DNA from: CAVUFH01 sp963740835
GTDB lineage: Bacteria; Actinomycetota; Acidimicrobiia; IMCC26256; PALSA-610
Assembly (NCBI GenBank): GCA_963740835.1
Contig: CAVUFH010000003.1
Span: 496,001 to 560,000, forward strand
DNA: 64,000 bases
Reading direction: 5' to 3'
The notes under the pieces are model-generated. The model ran no database searches. It was not told the origin of the DNA and saw only the letters and a program-made list of their open reading frames with translations. Positions 34,650-43,398 of the stretch are shown piece after piece. A program made the position numbers and the translations under genes. Numbering within the stretch: position 1 is the stretch's first letter; the number at the start of each line of letters is the position of its first letter.

Positions 34650-35732
34650 ATGCGCGCCGCAGTTTTCACCGAGACCGGAGGGCCCCTCACCATCGAGGAT
34701 CTCGAGCCCGGCCCCGTCGGCCCGCGCGACGTGCTCGTCGACATCGGCGCGAGCGGGGTGTGCCACTCGGACCTGTCCCTAAAGAACGGCTACGTCGGCA
34801 TCATGCCCGGCACCGTGCTCGGCCACGAGGGCGCGGGCAAGGTGCTCGAAGTCGGGGCCGAGGTCACCAAGGTGAAGGCCGGCGATCGCATCATCGCCTC
34901 CTTCATTCCCGCGTGCGGCACGTGCTGGTTCTGTCTGCACGACTCGTCGCACCTGTGCGACAACGAGTTGGCTGTCATGATGTCGATGCGAGGCAACCGT
35001 CCCGACGGCAGCCAGTACATGGCGATGACGGGACTCGGGACGTTCGCCGAGCAGATGACGTGCAACGAGGGTTCCATCGTCAAGGTCGAAACCGACCTCC
35101 CCGACGCGCAGCTCGCGCTGATCGGCTGCGGCGTCACGACGGGCGTCGGCGCCGCGCTCAACACCGCCGAGGTACAGCCGGGCACCACCGTCGCGGTGAT
35201 CGGCTGCGGTGGTGTCGGCCAGGCCGTGATCCAGGGTGCGCGCATCGCCGGCGCGTCGCGCATCATCGCGGTCGACCCGGTCGAGCTGAAGCGCAAGACC
35301 GCGGAGCAGCTCGGCGCCACCGACCACGTCGACCCGAACGAGGGCGACCCGGTTGCGCAGGTGCAAGCACTCACGGGTGGTCGCGGTGTCGACTACGCGT
35401 TCGAGGTCATCGGCCTCCCCGAGACGACGCTCCAGGCGTACAACATGATCCGCAAGGGTGGTACCGCGGTGATGGTGGGCATGACTCGCGCCGAAGCCCA
35501 GGTGACGATCCCGACGTTCGACTTGTTCTTCAACGAGAAGACGCTGAAGGGGAGCAAGTACGGCTCGGGTCAGGTTCGCCGCGACTTCCAGCGCTTCATC
35601 GACCTCATCGAGACCGGCCGGCTCGACACCGGGAGCATGGTGTCGCAGACGATCAAGCTCGAAGATGTGAACGACGCCTTCACCGCGATGGAGAAGGGCG
35701 AAGTCATCCGCAGCGTCATCACGTCGTTCTGA
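34650..35732 (+). CDS. Zinc-dependent alcohol dehydrogenase (MDR family)
   Basis: This 360-aa enzyme has catalytic zinc ligands in GVCHSDLS and GHEGAG, the four-Cys structural zinc lobe (CGTCWFC ... LC), and the NAD motif VIGCGGVGQAVIQGA. It resembles class III-like and mycothiol/formaldehyde-linked dehydrogenases of actinobacteria. Its substrate is probably an alcohol or aldehyde adduct. A strong AAGGAGG precedes the ATG. It is followed 35 bp later by the acyl-CoA synthetase, perhaps a linked oxidation-activation pair. Confidence 0.92.
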   Translation: MRAAVFTETGGPLTIEDLEPGPVGPRDVLVDIGASGVCHSDLSLKNGYVGIMPGTVLGHEGAGKVLEVGAEVTKVKAGDRIIASFIPACGTCWFCLHDSSHLCDNELAVMMSMRGNRPDGSQYMAMTGLGTFAEQMTCNEGSIVKVETDLPDAQLALIGCGVTTGVGAALNTAEVQPGTTVAVIGCGGVGQAVIQGARIAGASRIIAVDPVELKRKTAEQLGATDHVDPNEGDPVAQVQALTGGRGVDYAFEVIGLPETTLQAYNMIRKGGTAVMVGMTRAEAQVTIPTFDLFFNEKTLKGSKYGSGQVRRDFQRFIDLIETGRLDTGSMVSQTIKLEDVNDAFTAMEKGEVIRSVITSF

Positions 35733-35767
35733 CCTGACCCGCGAGCGACAACTTGGGGGAACAAGGC

Positions 35768-37321
35768 ATGTGGCCGGGGCTCCATGCACGTGAACGGCCC
35801 GACAAGGTCGCGTACGTCATGGCCGGCTCCGGTGATGCGGTCACCTACCGCGAGCTGAACGATCGCTCCAACCAGCTCGCGCAGCTGTTCTGGGACGCGG
35901 GGCTGCGCTTCGGCGATCACGTCGCGATCTTGATGGAGAACCGGCCCGAGTACTTCGAGTTCTGCTGGGCCGCGCAGCGCTCCGGGCTCTTCTACACGGC
36001 TATCAACCACCACTTCACCACCGACGAGGCCGCGTACATTCTCGACGACTGCGACGCGCAAGTGCTCGTGATCTCCGACGCGTACCGCGACGTCGCGATC
36101 GAGCTCACCGAGAAGATGCCGCGGGTCCGCGTCCGCCTCATGGTCGGCGACGCGTTGGTCGACGGCTACGAGCCCTACACCGCCGCGCGCGACCGCTACC
36201 CGGCCGAGCCGCTCGCGGAGGAGATCGAGGGCACACCGATGCTGTACTCGTCGGGCACGACGGGTCGGCCGAAAGGCATCAAGTACCGGATCCAGAAGGA
36301 ACCGGTGGGGTCGATGCCGGCACAGATGACGATGCTCACAGTGATGTTCGGCATGGACGGTGACAGCGTGTACCTGTCGCCCGCGCCGCTCTACCACTCG
36401 GCGCCGCTCTTCTACTGCATGAGCACCATGCGCCTCGGCGCCACCGTCATCGTCATGGAGCAGTTCGATCCGGAGGAAGCGCTGCGCCTGATCGAGAAGT
36501 ATCACGTCACCCACAGCCAATGGGTGCCGACGATGTTCGTCCGCATGCTCAAGCTGCCCGACGGCGTGCGCGCGAAGTACGACCTGTCGTCGCACCAGTG
36601 CGCGATCCACGCCGCCGCGCCGTGCCCCGTCGAGGTGAAGCGGCGGATGATCGAGTGGTGGGGCCCGATCGTCGAGGAGTACTACTCCGCGACCGAAGGC
36701 ATGGGCGCGACATACATCAACAGCGTGCAATGGCTCGCGCACCCTGGCTCGGTCGGTCCCACGCTGCTCGCACCGATCCACATCGTCGACGAGGACGGCA
36801 ACGACCTGCCGGCCGGCGAGGTCGGCACCGTGTACTTCGAACCGGCGGCGAGCCGTCCCGGCTTCGAGTACCACAAGGACAAAGCCAAGACGAAGGAGAC
36901 CTTCGACGAACGCGGGTGGGCCAGCGTCGGCGACATGGGTTACCTCGACGGCGACGGCTACCTCTATCTCACCGATCGCCGCACGTTCATGATCGTGTCG
37001 GGTGGCGTGAACATCTATCCGCAGGAAGCCGAGAACATCCTCATCACGCACCCGAAGGTGTTCGACGTCGCGGTGTTCGGCATCCCCGATCCCGAGATGG
37101 GCGAGAAGGTGCACGCGGTCGTGCAACCCACCATGTGGGACGACGCCGGCCCCGCGCTCGAACGCGAGTTGCTCGAGCACTGCCGCTCGCAGCTCGCGCA
37201 CTACAAGTGCCCGAAGTCGATCGATTTCGATCCCGAACTGCCGCGCCAACCCACCGGCAAGCTCTACAAGCGCCTGTTGCGCGACCGTTATTGGGGCAAC
37301 CAGACGTCGCGCATCGTCTGA
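35768..37321 (+). CDS. Acyl-CoA synthetase (AMP-forming, FadD-like)
   Basis: This 517-aa adenylate-forming ligase has the P-loop-like YSSGTTGRPKGIKY, motif YYSATEGMGATY, DRRTFMIVSGGVNIYPQEAE and the catalytic Lys in QPTGKLYKRLLRD. It activates a fatty or related acid to its CoA ester. GGGGGA lies behind the ATG at 35768; a TTG at 35753 is less likely. Its stop overlaps the next ATG by one base (TGATG). Confidence 0.93.
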   Translation: MWPGLHARERPDKVAYVMAGSGDAVTYRELNDRSNQLAQLFWDAGLRFGDHVAILMENRPEYFEFCWAAQRSGLFYTAINHHFTTDEAAYILDDCDAQVLVISDAYRDVAIELTEKMPRVRVRLMVGDALVDGYEPYTAARDRYPAEPLAEEIEGTPMLYSSGTTGRPKGIKYRIQKEPVGSMPAQMTMLTVMFGMDGDSVYLSPAPLYHSAPLFYCMSTMRLGATVIVMEQFDPEEALRLIEKYHVTHSQWVPTMFVRMLKLPDGVRAKYDLSSHQCAIHAAAPCPVEVKRRMIEWWGPIVEEYYSATEGMGATYINSVQWLAHPGSVGPTLLAPIHIVDEDGNDLPAGEVGTVYFEPAASRPGFEYHKDKAKTKETFDERGWASVGDMGYLDGDGYLYLTDRRTFMIVSGGVNIYPQEAENILITHPKVFDVAVFGIPDPEMGEKVHAVVQPTMWDDAGPALERELLEHCRSQLAHYKCPKSIDFDPELPRQPTGKLYKRLLRDRYWGNQTSRIV

Positions 37322-38029
37322 TGGAGCCCGGGCGCCTGATCGCGAGCGGGCGCGACGGCGACATCTTCGAGCTCGGACCCGATCTCGTCCTCCGGCGCAC
37401 GCGCACCGGCCGATCGCTCGAGGTCGAAGCGCGCGCCATGGAGTATGCCGCGCAGCAGGGCTACCCGATCCCGACCGTGCACGAAGTGCGCGGCGGGCGG
37501 CACCGAGATCGTGATGGAGCGCATCCCGGGCCCGCTCATGAGCGACGCGATCCTGCGCCGCTTGTGGACCATGCGGGCCGGAGCCCGCATGCTGGCGGAT
37601 CTGCACGACCGGCTGCACGCCATTCCTGGTCCGGAATGGATGCGGCAGGTCCCGGGCGACGGCACCAGCCTCGTCCACCTGGACCTGCACCCCCTGAACG
37701 TGATCATGCATCCCGACCGCGGACCGGTGGTGATCGACTGGGCCAATGCATCACGCGGTGACGCGCTCTTCGATATCGGCGTCACCTACGTGTTGCTCAC
37801 CTGTCCGCTGATGCCGGGTGGCGCGGTGTTGCGGACGGCCGCGAAACCGATCCGGGCACTGCTCGCGCGCGCGTTCATCGAACGGTACCGAGGTGCGCAA
37901 CTCGACGCCCGGATCGCCGACGCCGCCGAACTGAAGACCCTTGACGACCACATGGCGCCCGAGGAGATCGCGGCGATGGAGCGCCTGGCGCGGCGGATGC
38001 GCCGGAAGCCCAGCCCGCCGCAGGCGTGA
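37321..38029 (+). CDS. Aminoglycoside-phosphotransferase-like kinase, frameshifted
   Basis: Two frames combine into one ~235-aa APH-family protein. The first part (from ATG 37321) has the N-lobe (IFELGPDLVLRRTRTGRSLEVEARAMEY is in frame to GYPIPTVHEVR). After one extra G near 37495 the second frame continues TEIVMERIPGPLMSD to the catalytic loop HLDLHPLNVIMHP and metal motif VIDWANASRGD. It phosphorylates an unknown small molecule. Its last codons (KPSPPQA-stop) form the first copy of a 23-bp tandem array. Coupled to the acyl-CoA synthetase stop. Confidence 0.8.
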
Positions 38030-38166
38030 AGCCCAGCCCGCCGCAGGCGTGAAGCCCAGCCCGCCGCAGGCGTGAAGCCCAGCCCGCCGCAGGCGTGAAG
38101 CCCAGCCCGCCGCAGGCGTGAAGCCCAGCCCGCCGCAGGCGTGAAGCCCAGCCCGCCGCAGGCGTG
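38006..38166 (+). repeat. 23-bp tandem array, seven perfect copies
   Basis: Seven identical head-to-tail copies of a 23-bp GC-rich unit begin at 38006, 38029, 38052, 38075, 38098, 38121 and 38144. The first copy contains the last seven codons of the phosphotransferase gene and the start of its stop codon, so the array grew outward from the gene end. There are no spacers, so it is not CRISPR. Confidence 0.95.
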
Positions 38167-38176
38167 AAGGCGGTGG

Positions 38177-38204
38177 GATGACGGGTCCCCCCGGGCCCGT
38201 CATC
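38177..38204. terminator. Hairpin after the tandem array
   Basis: GATGACGGG pairs with CCCGTCATC over a C/G-rich loop, 11 bp after the last repeat and ~100 bp before pyrE. Likely the terminator of the upstream operon. Confidence 0.6.
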
Positions 38205-38303
38205 CCCGAGCCAGCGCCGAGGCCGGCGCGGTGCTTCCCCGCCTCCGCACGCAGGACGGTACGCCCGGCCACTGTCAGCGGTCAACGGTACGGTGCTCTC
38301 CCG

Positions 38304-38834
38304 ATGTCTCCTGATCCCTCGCGTCCCGAGCTCGCCGCGCACGTCTACGCGGCCTCCCACCTCACCGGAACCTTCACGCTGCGGTCGGGCGTGACGAGCA
38401 CCGAGTACTTCGACAAGTACCGCTTCGAAGCCGATCCCGTGCTGCTGCACGATCTCGCGGTCGCGATGGCGCCGCTCGTGCCCGCGGGCGTCGATGCGCT
38501 GGCCGGCCTCGAGCTCGGCGGGGTGCCGCTCGCGACGATGCTTGCGCAAGTGACCGGCCTGCCCGCCCGCTTCGTCCGTAAAGCGGCGAAGACGTACGGC
38601 ACCTGCCAGCTCGCGGAAGGCGGCGAGCTCGACGGTGCTTGCCTCTGCGTCGTCGAGGACGTCGTCACCTCGGGCGGCGCGGTGCTCGACGCCGCACGCG
38701 AGCTCCGAGCGCGCGGTGCGGTGCTCGACACCGTCGTGTGTGTGATCGACCGCGAGTCGGGCGGTGTCGATCAGCTGCGCGCCGCGGACCTCGAGCTGCA
38801 CGCGCTGTTCACGATGACCCAGCTCCGTCCTTAG
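38304..38834 (+). CDS. pyrE: Orotate phosphoribosyltransferase
   Basis: This 176-aa enzyme joins orotate and PRPP in pyrimidine synthesis. The PRPP motif VVEDVVTSGGAVLDAA is exact, with the N-terminal hood (FTLRSGVTSTEYFDKYRFEADP) and the catalytic-loop basic residues (FVRKAAKTYGT). The ATG at 38304 matches the family start. It converges with a small lipoprotein gene, their ends overlapping by 26 bp. Confidence 0.9.
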   Translation: MSPDPSRPELAAHVYAASHLTGTFTLRSGVTSTEYFDKYRFEADPVLLHDLAVAMAPLVPAGVDALAGLELGGVPLATMLAQVTGLPARFVRKAAKTYGTCQLAEGGELDGACLCVVEDVVTSGGAVLDAARELRARGAVLDTVVCVIDRESGGVDQLRAADLELHALFTMTQLRP

Positions 38835-39093
38835 CAACATCGACGTGGCACGTGTCGAGGATGACGGCGAAGCGCTCGTGCTCGGACGGCTTGAGGATGT
38901 CGTGCGCGTTCAGCCGTTGTTCGCCGAAGCGCCGATCCATCGCCCGCACCACACACCCGGCTTGCGTCTGACTCAGCCCCGCGTCGACGAGCTCGCGACG
39001 CGTCGAGCCCGGGTCGTACCCGGGGTTCGCGCACGCGGTCCCGAGCCCGCCGAGGAGCACCACGGCCGCCACGAACGCCGGACGGATCTTCAC
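38809..39093 (-). CDS. Small lipoprotein, unknown
   Basis: About 94 aa. A signal peptide ends in GLGTAC (lipobox). The mature part is helical with two Cys (AGCVVRAMD, LDTCHVD) that could form a disulphide. A GTG at 39093 is the better start (a TTG lies at 39102). No family is recognised. The protein should be anchored outside the membrane. Confidence 0.6.
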   Translation of the reverse strand: MKIRPAFVAAVVLLGGLGTACANPGYDPGSTRRELVDAGLSQTQAGCVVRAMDRRFGEQRLNAHDILKPSEHERFAVILDTCHVDVAKDGAGSS

Positions 39094-39119
39094 GGTTCGC
39101 AAGATACGGTGACGTCGCC

Positions 39120-39686
39120 GTGACGCAACAACCGCCCACCGAGCACGAACTCCCCGAGGGGCTGCACGTCGCGCGGTCGCTCGTCCTCGTGAACACCGGC
39201 GACGGCAAGGGCAAGTCGAGCGCGGCGTTCGGAGTGGTGCTGCGGGCGGTCGCCCAGGACTGGAAAGTTGCGGTCATCCAGTTCCTCAAGTCGGGTGAGT
39301 GGCACGTCGGCGAGGAGAAGGCCGCGAAGCGGCTCGGCGTCGACTGGTGGGCACTGGGCGAGGGATTCACCTGGGATTCCGAGGACCTCACCCAGGACCA
39401 GGCGGTGGCGCGGGAAGCGTGGGCCCAGGCCCGGTCCGTCATCGAAGCGGGCGCGCACCGGCTGGTCGTGCTCGACGAGATCACCTATCCGATGACCTGG
39501 GGGTGGATCGACACCGCGGAAGTGGTCGCGACCATCCGGGACCGCCCCGAGCGGGTCAACATCATCGCGACGGGCCGCGATGCCCCGGCCGCGCTGATCG
39601 ACGTGGCCGACACGGTCACCGAGATGCGCAAGATCAAGCACGCCTACGACGCCGGCATCCCGGCCAAGAAAGGGATCGACTACTAG
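39120..39686 (+). CDS. cobO: Corrinoid adenosyltransferase
   Basis: This 188-aa enzyme transfers adenosyl from ATP to cob(I)yrinic acid a,c-diamide in cobalamin synthesis or salvage. The P-loop is NTGDGKGKSSAAFG, followed by VIQFLKSGEW and the conserved LDEITYPMTWGW and NIIATGRDAP. GTG start. No other cobalamin genes or cobalamin riboswitch are in the window. A short hairpin (GGTTCT/AGAACC at 39706-39720) follows. Confidence 0.93.
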   Translation: MTQQPPTEHELPEGLHVARSLVLVNTGDGKGKSSAAFGVVLRAVAQDWKVAVIQFLKSGEWHVGEEKAAKRLGVDWWALGEGFTWDSEDLTQDQAVAREAWAQARSVIEAGAHRLVVLDEITYPMTWGWIDTAEVVATIRDRPERVNIIATGRDAPAALIDVADTVTEMRKIKHAYDAGIPAKKGIDY

Positions 39687-39805
39687 GGGCAATGGCGCCC
39701 GGAGCGGTTCTGGGAGAACCCTCAGCCACTCCCAAGCGACTCCCAAGGTCGCTTCCGCAAGATGGTCCCATCGACGAAACGCGGATGAGGACGCGAGGAG
39801 CGACC

Positions 39806-40048
39806 ATGTTGGCAGCGATGAGCACCCCCGAAATCGGGTCAGACGACATGCGCACGGCTGTCGTGACGCTGCTGGCCCGGGCCGAGAGCCTCAACCAGGG
39901 CGCCCGATCCGTACACCCGATGGTCGCCTCGGCATACCGCCGCCGGGCAGCCGAACTGAAGTTCGCGGCCTGGCTCGGGGCGCTCCGTACCGCGCCGGTC
40001 CCGGTCGACACCGTGCTCCACGGCTCGACGTTCAACGAAGCCGCCTAG
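39806..40048 (+). CDS. Small helical protein (80 aa), unknown
   Basis: An ATG at 39806 follows GAGGAG at good spacing. The product is alpha-helical (AVVTLLARAESLNQGARSVH ... AYRRRAAELKFAAWLGALR). It has no signal or membrane helix and no recognised family. A strong terminator lies 50 bp downstream, supporting a real transcript. Confidence 0.55.
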   Translation: MLAAMSTPEIGSDDMRTAVVTLLARAESLNQGARSVHPMVASAYRRRAAELKFAAWLGALRTAPVPVDTVLHGSTFNEAA

Positions 40049-40097
40049 ATCTCCCCCTGCTGCTGCTTCCCCCAAGACCTCGCAGCAGCACTCGACG

Positions 40098-40129
40098 GAA
40101 GGGCCCTGTTTCCCCCGACAGGGCCCTTC
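40098..40129 (+). terminator. Intrinsic terminator
   Basis: 12-bp stem GAAGGGCCCTGT/ACAGGGCCCTTC with loop TTCCCCCG. The helix can extend through CGACG/CGTCG on either side. Confidence 0.8.
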
Positions 40130-40160
40130 GTCGCGTCTGCGGGCAGGGGCAGACAGTTAG

Positions 40161-40173
40161 TTAGCCACACTAA
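40161..40173. promoter_or_regulatory. Candidate MarR operator
   Basis: TTAG-N5-CTAA inverted repeat just upstream of the marR GTG (40194). It is followed by TAGACT (40182-40187), a plausible -10. A regulator bound here would overlap the promoter of the marR-MFS operon. Confidence 0.45.
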
Positions 40174-40193
40174 ATATCTGCTAGACTTCAAGC

Positions 40194-40661
40194 GTGCTCA
40201 CCGATCCGCCCCTCGCCTCACCCACTACCGACCCGGTCGCGGTCGCGGGCCGGCTCCGGCAGACGGTCTTCCGGATGGCGCGGCTGCTCCGCCAGCAGGA
40301 CGACAGCGGGTACGCGCCCGCGCTCATCACCGCGCTCGCGGTGGTGGACCGCGATGGTCCGCTCACGCTGGGCGCGCTCGCCGCGCAGGAACAGGTCTCC
40401 CCACCGACGATCACCAAGGTCGTCGACACGCTCGAGCGGCACGGCTTCGTCGAGCGCATCCGCGACCAACACGACCGTCGCGTGTGGCGGGTGAAGGCGA
40501 CGGCCCGGGGCAAGCGACAGCTCGAAGGCAGCCGCACCCGACGTACTGAGTGGCTGGCAACCCAGCTGCGCGGTGTCACCGACGAAGATCGGGCGCGGAT
40601 CGTTGCCGCCCTCGACGTCCTCGAGCAGTTCACGGCGGTCCCGCCACGCGAGGCGCCATGA
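40194..40661 (+). CDS. MarR-family regulator
   Basis: This 155-aa winged-helix protein has the recognition region QEQVSPPTITKVVDTLERHG and wing DQHDRRVWRVKATARG. GTG start. Its stop overlaps the MFS gene ATG (ATGA), so the pair is a repressor-efflux module. An AT-rich inverted repeat in its promoter is a likely self-operator. Confidence 0.9.
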   Translation: MLTDPPLASPTTDPVAVAGRLRQTVFRMARLLRQQDDSGYAPALITALAVVDRDGPLTLGALAAQEQVSPPTITKVVDTLERHGFVERIRDQHDRRVWRVKATARGKRQLEGSRTRRTEWLATQLRGVTDEDRARIVAALDVLEQFTAVPPREAP

Positions 40662-41908
40662 AGGCGCTGAACCGTTTCTCGAACGAGACGTTCAGCTCGT
40701 TGCGAATCCGCAACTTCCGGCTGTTCTTCATGGGTCAGGGGATCTCGCAGATCGGCAACTGGCTGACCCTGATCACCCAGACGCTGCTCGTCTTGCACCT
40801 CACCGGTAGCGGGGTCGCAGTCGGGTTGCTGACCGCATGCCAGTTCGCGCCGGTTCTCCTCTTCGGCGCGTTCGCCGGGCTCATCGCCGATCGCTCCGAC
40901 AAGCGCAAGCTCCTCATCATCGTGCAGTTCTTCGCGATGGCGCAGTCCTTCGCACTGGCCGGCCTCGCGCTGATGGGCAACCCGCCGCTGATCGCGATCT
41001 ACGCGATCGCGTTCGCAGGTGGTTGCGCGCTCGCGTTCGACAACCCGGCACGACGCGCGTTCGTCGTCGAGATGGTGCCCGAGGACGACGTGAACAATGC
41101 CGTTGCCCTCAACAGCGCGCTGATGACATCGTCGCGGATCATCGGCCCTGCCCTCGCGGGGCTACTGATCGCGGTCGGCAGCTACTCGTGGGCGTTCGGT
41201 CTCGACGGCGTCTCTTACATTGCAGTGATCGTCGGCCTCTGGATGATGAACCCGGCGCAGATCCGGCGTTCGCCCGTCGCCGAGCGGGGCAAGCGACAGG
41301 TGCGGGCCGGACTCGCCTACGCGCGTCGCGAGCCGGAGCTGTGGATCCCGCTCGTCATGATGGCGATCGTCGGCACGCTGGCCTTCAACTTCCAGGTGGT
41401 CATGCCGTTGCTCGTGCAGCGCACGTTCCACGGCGACGACGCGACCTTCACGGTCCTGTTCTCGATCATCAGCGTCGGTTCTCTGATCGGCGCGCTCTCG
41501 ACCGCGCGCCGCAAAGAGATCACGATCCGCCACATCATCGTGGCGAGCACCGCCTTCGGCATCACGATGCTCGCCCTGTCACTCACGCCGAGCCTCGCGC
41601 TCACGTTCCCGCTCGGTATGGCGATGGGTTGGGCGAGCATCGCCTTCCTGACGGCGTCCACTGCGATCGTGCAGGTCAAGGCCGCGCCCGAGATGCGCGG
41701 GCGCGTGCTCGCGCTCCAAGCGATCGTCTTCCTCGGGAGCACGCCGATCGGCGGCCCGATCGTCGGCGTCGTCAGTCAGGTCTGGGGTCCACGCGCCGGT
41801 ATCGCGCTGGGTGGGTTCGCGTGCCTGATCGCGGCGGTGTTCGGCGTGGTTGCGATGCGCCGCCGCGCACCTCGAGACGCGCGGAGAGCTCGTCCCCGAG
41901 CACAGTGA
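40658..41908 (+). CDS. MFS transporter, EntS-like (MFS_3)
   Basis: This 416-aa permease has about 12 membrane helices. It starts SLRIRNFRLFFMGQGISQIG, typical of the MFS_3/EntS exporters, with the loop motif ADRSDKRKL between helices 2 and 3 and NPARRAFVVEMVPED in the centre. It probably exports a drug or siderophore-like compound under the adjacent MarR regulator. Coupled start (ATGA). Confidence 0.9.
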   Translation: MKALNRFSNETFSSLRIRNFRLFFMGQGISQIGNWLTLITQTLLVLHLTGSGVAVGLLTACQFAPVLLFGAFAGLIADRSDKRKLLIIVQFFAMAQSFALAGLALMGNPPLIAIYAIAFAGGCALAFDNPARRAFVVEMVPEDDVNNAVALNSALMTSSRIIGPALAGLLIAVGSYSWAFGLDGVSYIAVIVGLWMMNPAQIRRSPVAERGKRQVRAGLAYARREPELWIPLVMMAIVGTLAFNFQVVMPLLVQRTFHGDDATFTVLFSIISVGSLIGALSTARRKEITIRHIIVASTAFGITMLALSLTPSLALTFPLGMAMGWASIAFLTASTAIVQVKAAPEMRGRVLALQAIVFLGSTPIGGPIVGVVSQVWGPRAGIALGGFACLIAAVFGVVAMRRRAPRDARRARPRAQ

Positions 41909-41935
41909 CCCGGGCGCGCTCCAGGTCGCCTGACG

Positions 41936-42496
41936 TCAGATCGCGTTCGGGTGTTCGGCGAGCGCGGCTTCGATCGCGGCGGTCACCACGCCGGCCGGTC
42001 GATCCGCGTCGACCGTCCGCAGCCGTCCCGCCGCGCGGTAGAAGTCGAGGATCGGGTCTACCTGTTCGTGGAAGTGCTCGAGCCGGCGCTCGACGGCGGC
42101 GCGGTTCTCGTCGTCGGTGCGGCCGGCGTCGGCCCGGACCGCGATGCGGCGCCGCGCGACCTCATCGGGCACCACGAGTTGGACCGCAGCGTCGGGAGGC
42201 GCGACCGCGTCGAGCGCGCGCGCTTGGGCCGCGGTCCGCGGATATCCGTCGAGCACGTACCCGCGCGACCCGATGCGAGCCAGCGTGTCTCGCACGACGT
42301 CGTTCACTAGTTCGTCCGGGACGAGATCGCCGCGATCGAGGGAGGCGCGCACGTGTTCCCCGCGCTCGGTTGGTGATGTCGCGATCGTGCGCAGCAGATC
42401 CCCCATCGACGCCAACGGCACGGCATAGTGCGCCGCGAGCGCCGCGCCCTGCGTGCCCTTGCCCGAACCAGGGACTCCGAGTAGCACCAGTTGCAC
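41936..42496 (-). CDS. adk: Adenylate kinase, short type
   Basis: This 186-aa nucleoside monophosphate kinase has the P-loop LLGVPGSGKGTQG, the AMP-binding region (SMGDLLRTI; DGYPRTAAQARAL) and the RRIAVRADAGRTDDENRAAV lid segment. It is the short form without a zinc lid, as in other actinobacteria. It is not beside secY, so it might be a second copy. GTG start with GGAG 8 nt upstream; AMP + ATP gives 2 ADP. Confidence 0.88.
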   Translation of the reverse strand: MQLVLLGVPGSGKGTQGAALAAHYAVPLASMGDLLRTIATSPTERGEHVRASLDRGDLVPDELVNDVVRDTLARIGSRGYVLDGYPRTAAQARALDAVAPPDAAVQLVVPDEVARRRIAVRADAGRTDDENRAAVERRLEHFHEQVDPILDFYRAAGRLRTVDADRPAGVVTAAIEAALAEHPNAI

Positions 42497-42565
42497 GTGA
42501 GCACTCCGCCGGTCGTTCGTCGAGCGACCGGGCGAGGTACCGAACGCCGGTGCCGAGCAAACGCG

Positions 42566-42649
<84 letters not shown>

Positions 42650-42723
42650 GAAGTTGGGCAGGATACCAGTCGTGCATTTCGAGAGTCGGAGCTTGGGTCA
42701 CGGGGGAAGCGACACAGAGGCGG

Positions 42724-42729
42724 TATAAC
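42724..42729 (+). promoter_or_regulatory. -10 box of the fhaA operon, probably leaderless
   Basis: TATAAC lies only 8 bp before the fhaA ATG (42738), so transcription would start at or next to the start codon. No ribosome binding site is present, consistent with a leaderless message. No clear -35. Confidence 0.5.
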
Positions 42730-42737
42730 GTCGATCA

Positions 42738-43391
42738 ATGGGACTCCAGCGCTTCGAGCGACGGCTCGAGCGGCTCGTCGAAGGGGCGTTCACCAAGGCG
42801 TTCCGCAGTGGCCTGCAGCCGGTCGAGATCGGGCGCCGGCTCGTGCGCGAGGTCGACGCGGGGCGCACGCTCGGCGTGCGCGGCACCGTCGTCCCGAATC
42901 GCTTTGCCGTACACCTCTCACCCGAAGACGCCGAACGGTTCGCGGGCTTCACCGATGTCCTGCAGCGCGAGCTCCAGGACGCGGTGCGCGAGCACGCGCG
43001 CGATGAGGGGTACCACTTCATCGGGCCGGTCGAAGTGCTCATCGACGTGGACGAACGCCGCAAGCGGGGCGACCTGAAGGTCGTCGCCGAGATCGCCGAA
43101 GCCGAAGGAGGCCTGATCGGCGCGCTCGTGCTTCCCGACGGCCGGCGCGTGCAGCTCGGCCAGGAGACCGCGGTCATCGGGCGCATGCCCGAGTGCGCGG
43201 TGTCGCTCTCGGACCCTCAGGTCTCACGTCACCACGCCGAGGTCCGCGCGGACCACGGCGGCTACCGCGTCGTCGATCTCGGCTCGATGAACGGCACGCT
43301 CGTCAACGGCACGCGCATCGCCGAGCATCCTCTGCGCGATGGCGACGTCATCGTCATCGGCGGTACTTCGGTCCGCTACGAGGAGTCCTGA
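42738..43391 (+). CDS. fhaA: FhaA: DUF3662 and FHA domain protein
   Basis: This 217-aa protein has an N-terminal DUF3662 domain (residues 1-115: FERRLERLVEGAFTKAFRSG, VVPNRFAVHLSPEDAERF). A C-terminal FHA domain follows (VIGRMPECAVSLSDPQVSRH, SMNGTLVNG) and binds phospho-threonine. In mycobacteria FhaA links PknB to MviN and lipid II flipping. It is the first gene of the envelope/division operon. Confidence 0.93.
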   Translation: MGLQRFERRLERLVEGAFTKAFRSGLQPVEIGRRLVREVDAGRTLGVRGTVVPNRFAVHLSPEDAERFAGFTDVLQRELQDAVREHARDEGYHFIGPVEVLIDVDERRKRGDLKVVAEIAEAEGGLIGALVLPDGRRVQLGQETAVIGRMPECAVSLSDPQVSRHHAEVRADHGGYRVVDLGSMNGTLVNGTRIAEHPLRDGDVIVIGGTSVRYEES

Positions 43392-43398
43392 TCGCCGC

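Noticed and set aside
38006..38166. Possible CRISPR array
   Set aside because: The 23-bp units are contiguous with no spacers and begin inside a coding sequence; no cas genes nearby.
39100..39125. Cobalamin riboswitch upstream of cobO
   Set aside because: The gap between the lipoprotein start and cobO is under 30 bp and holds no B12-box-like sequence.
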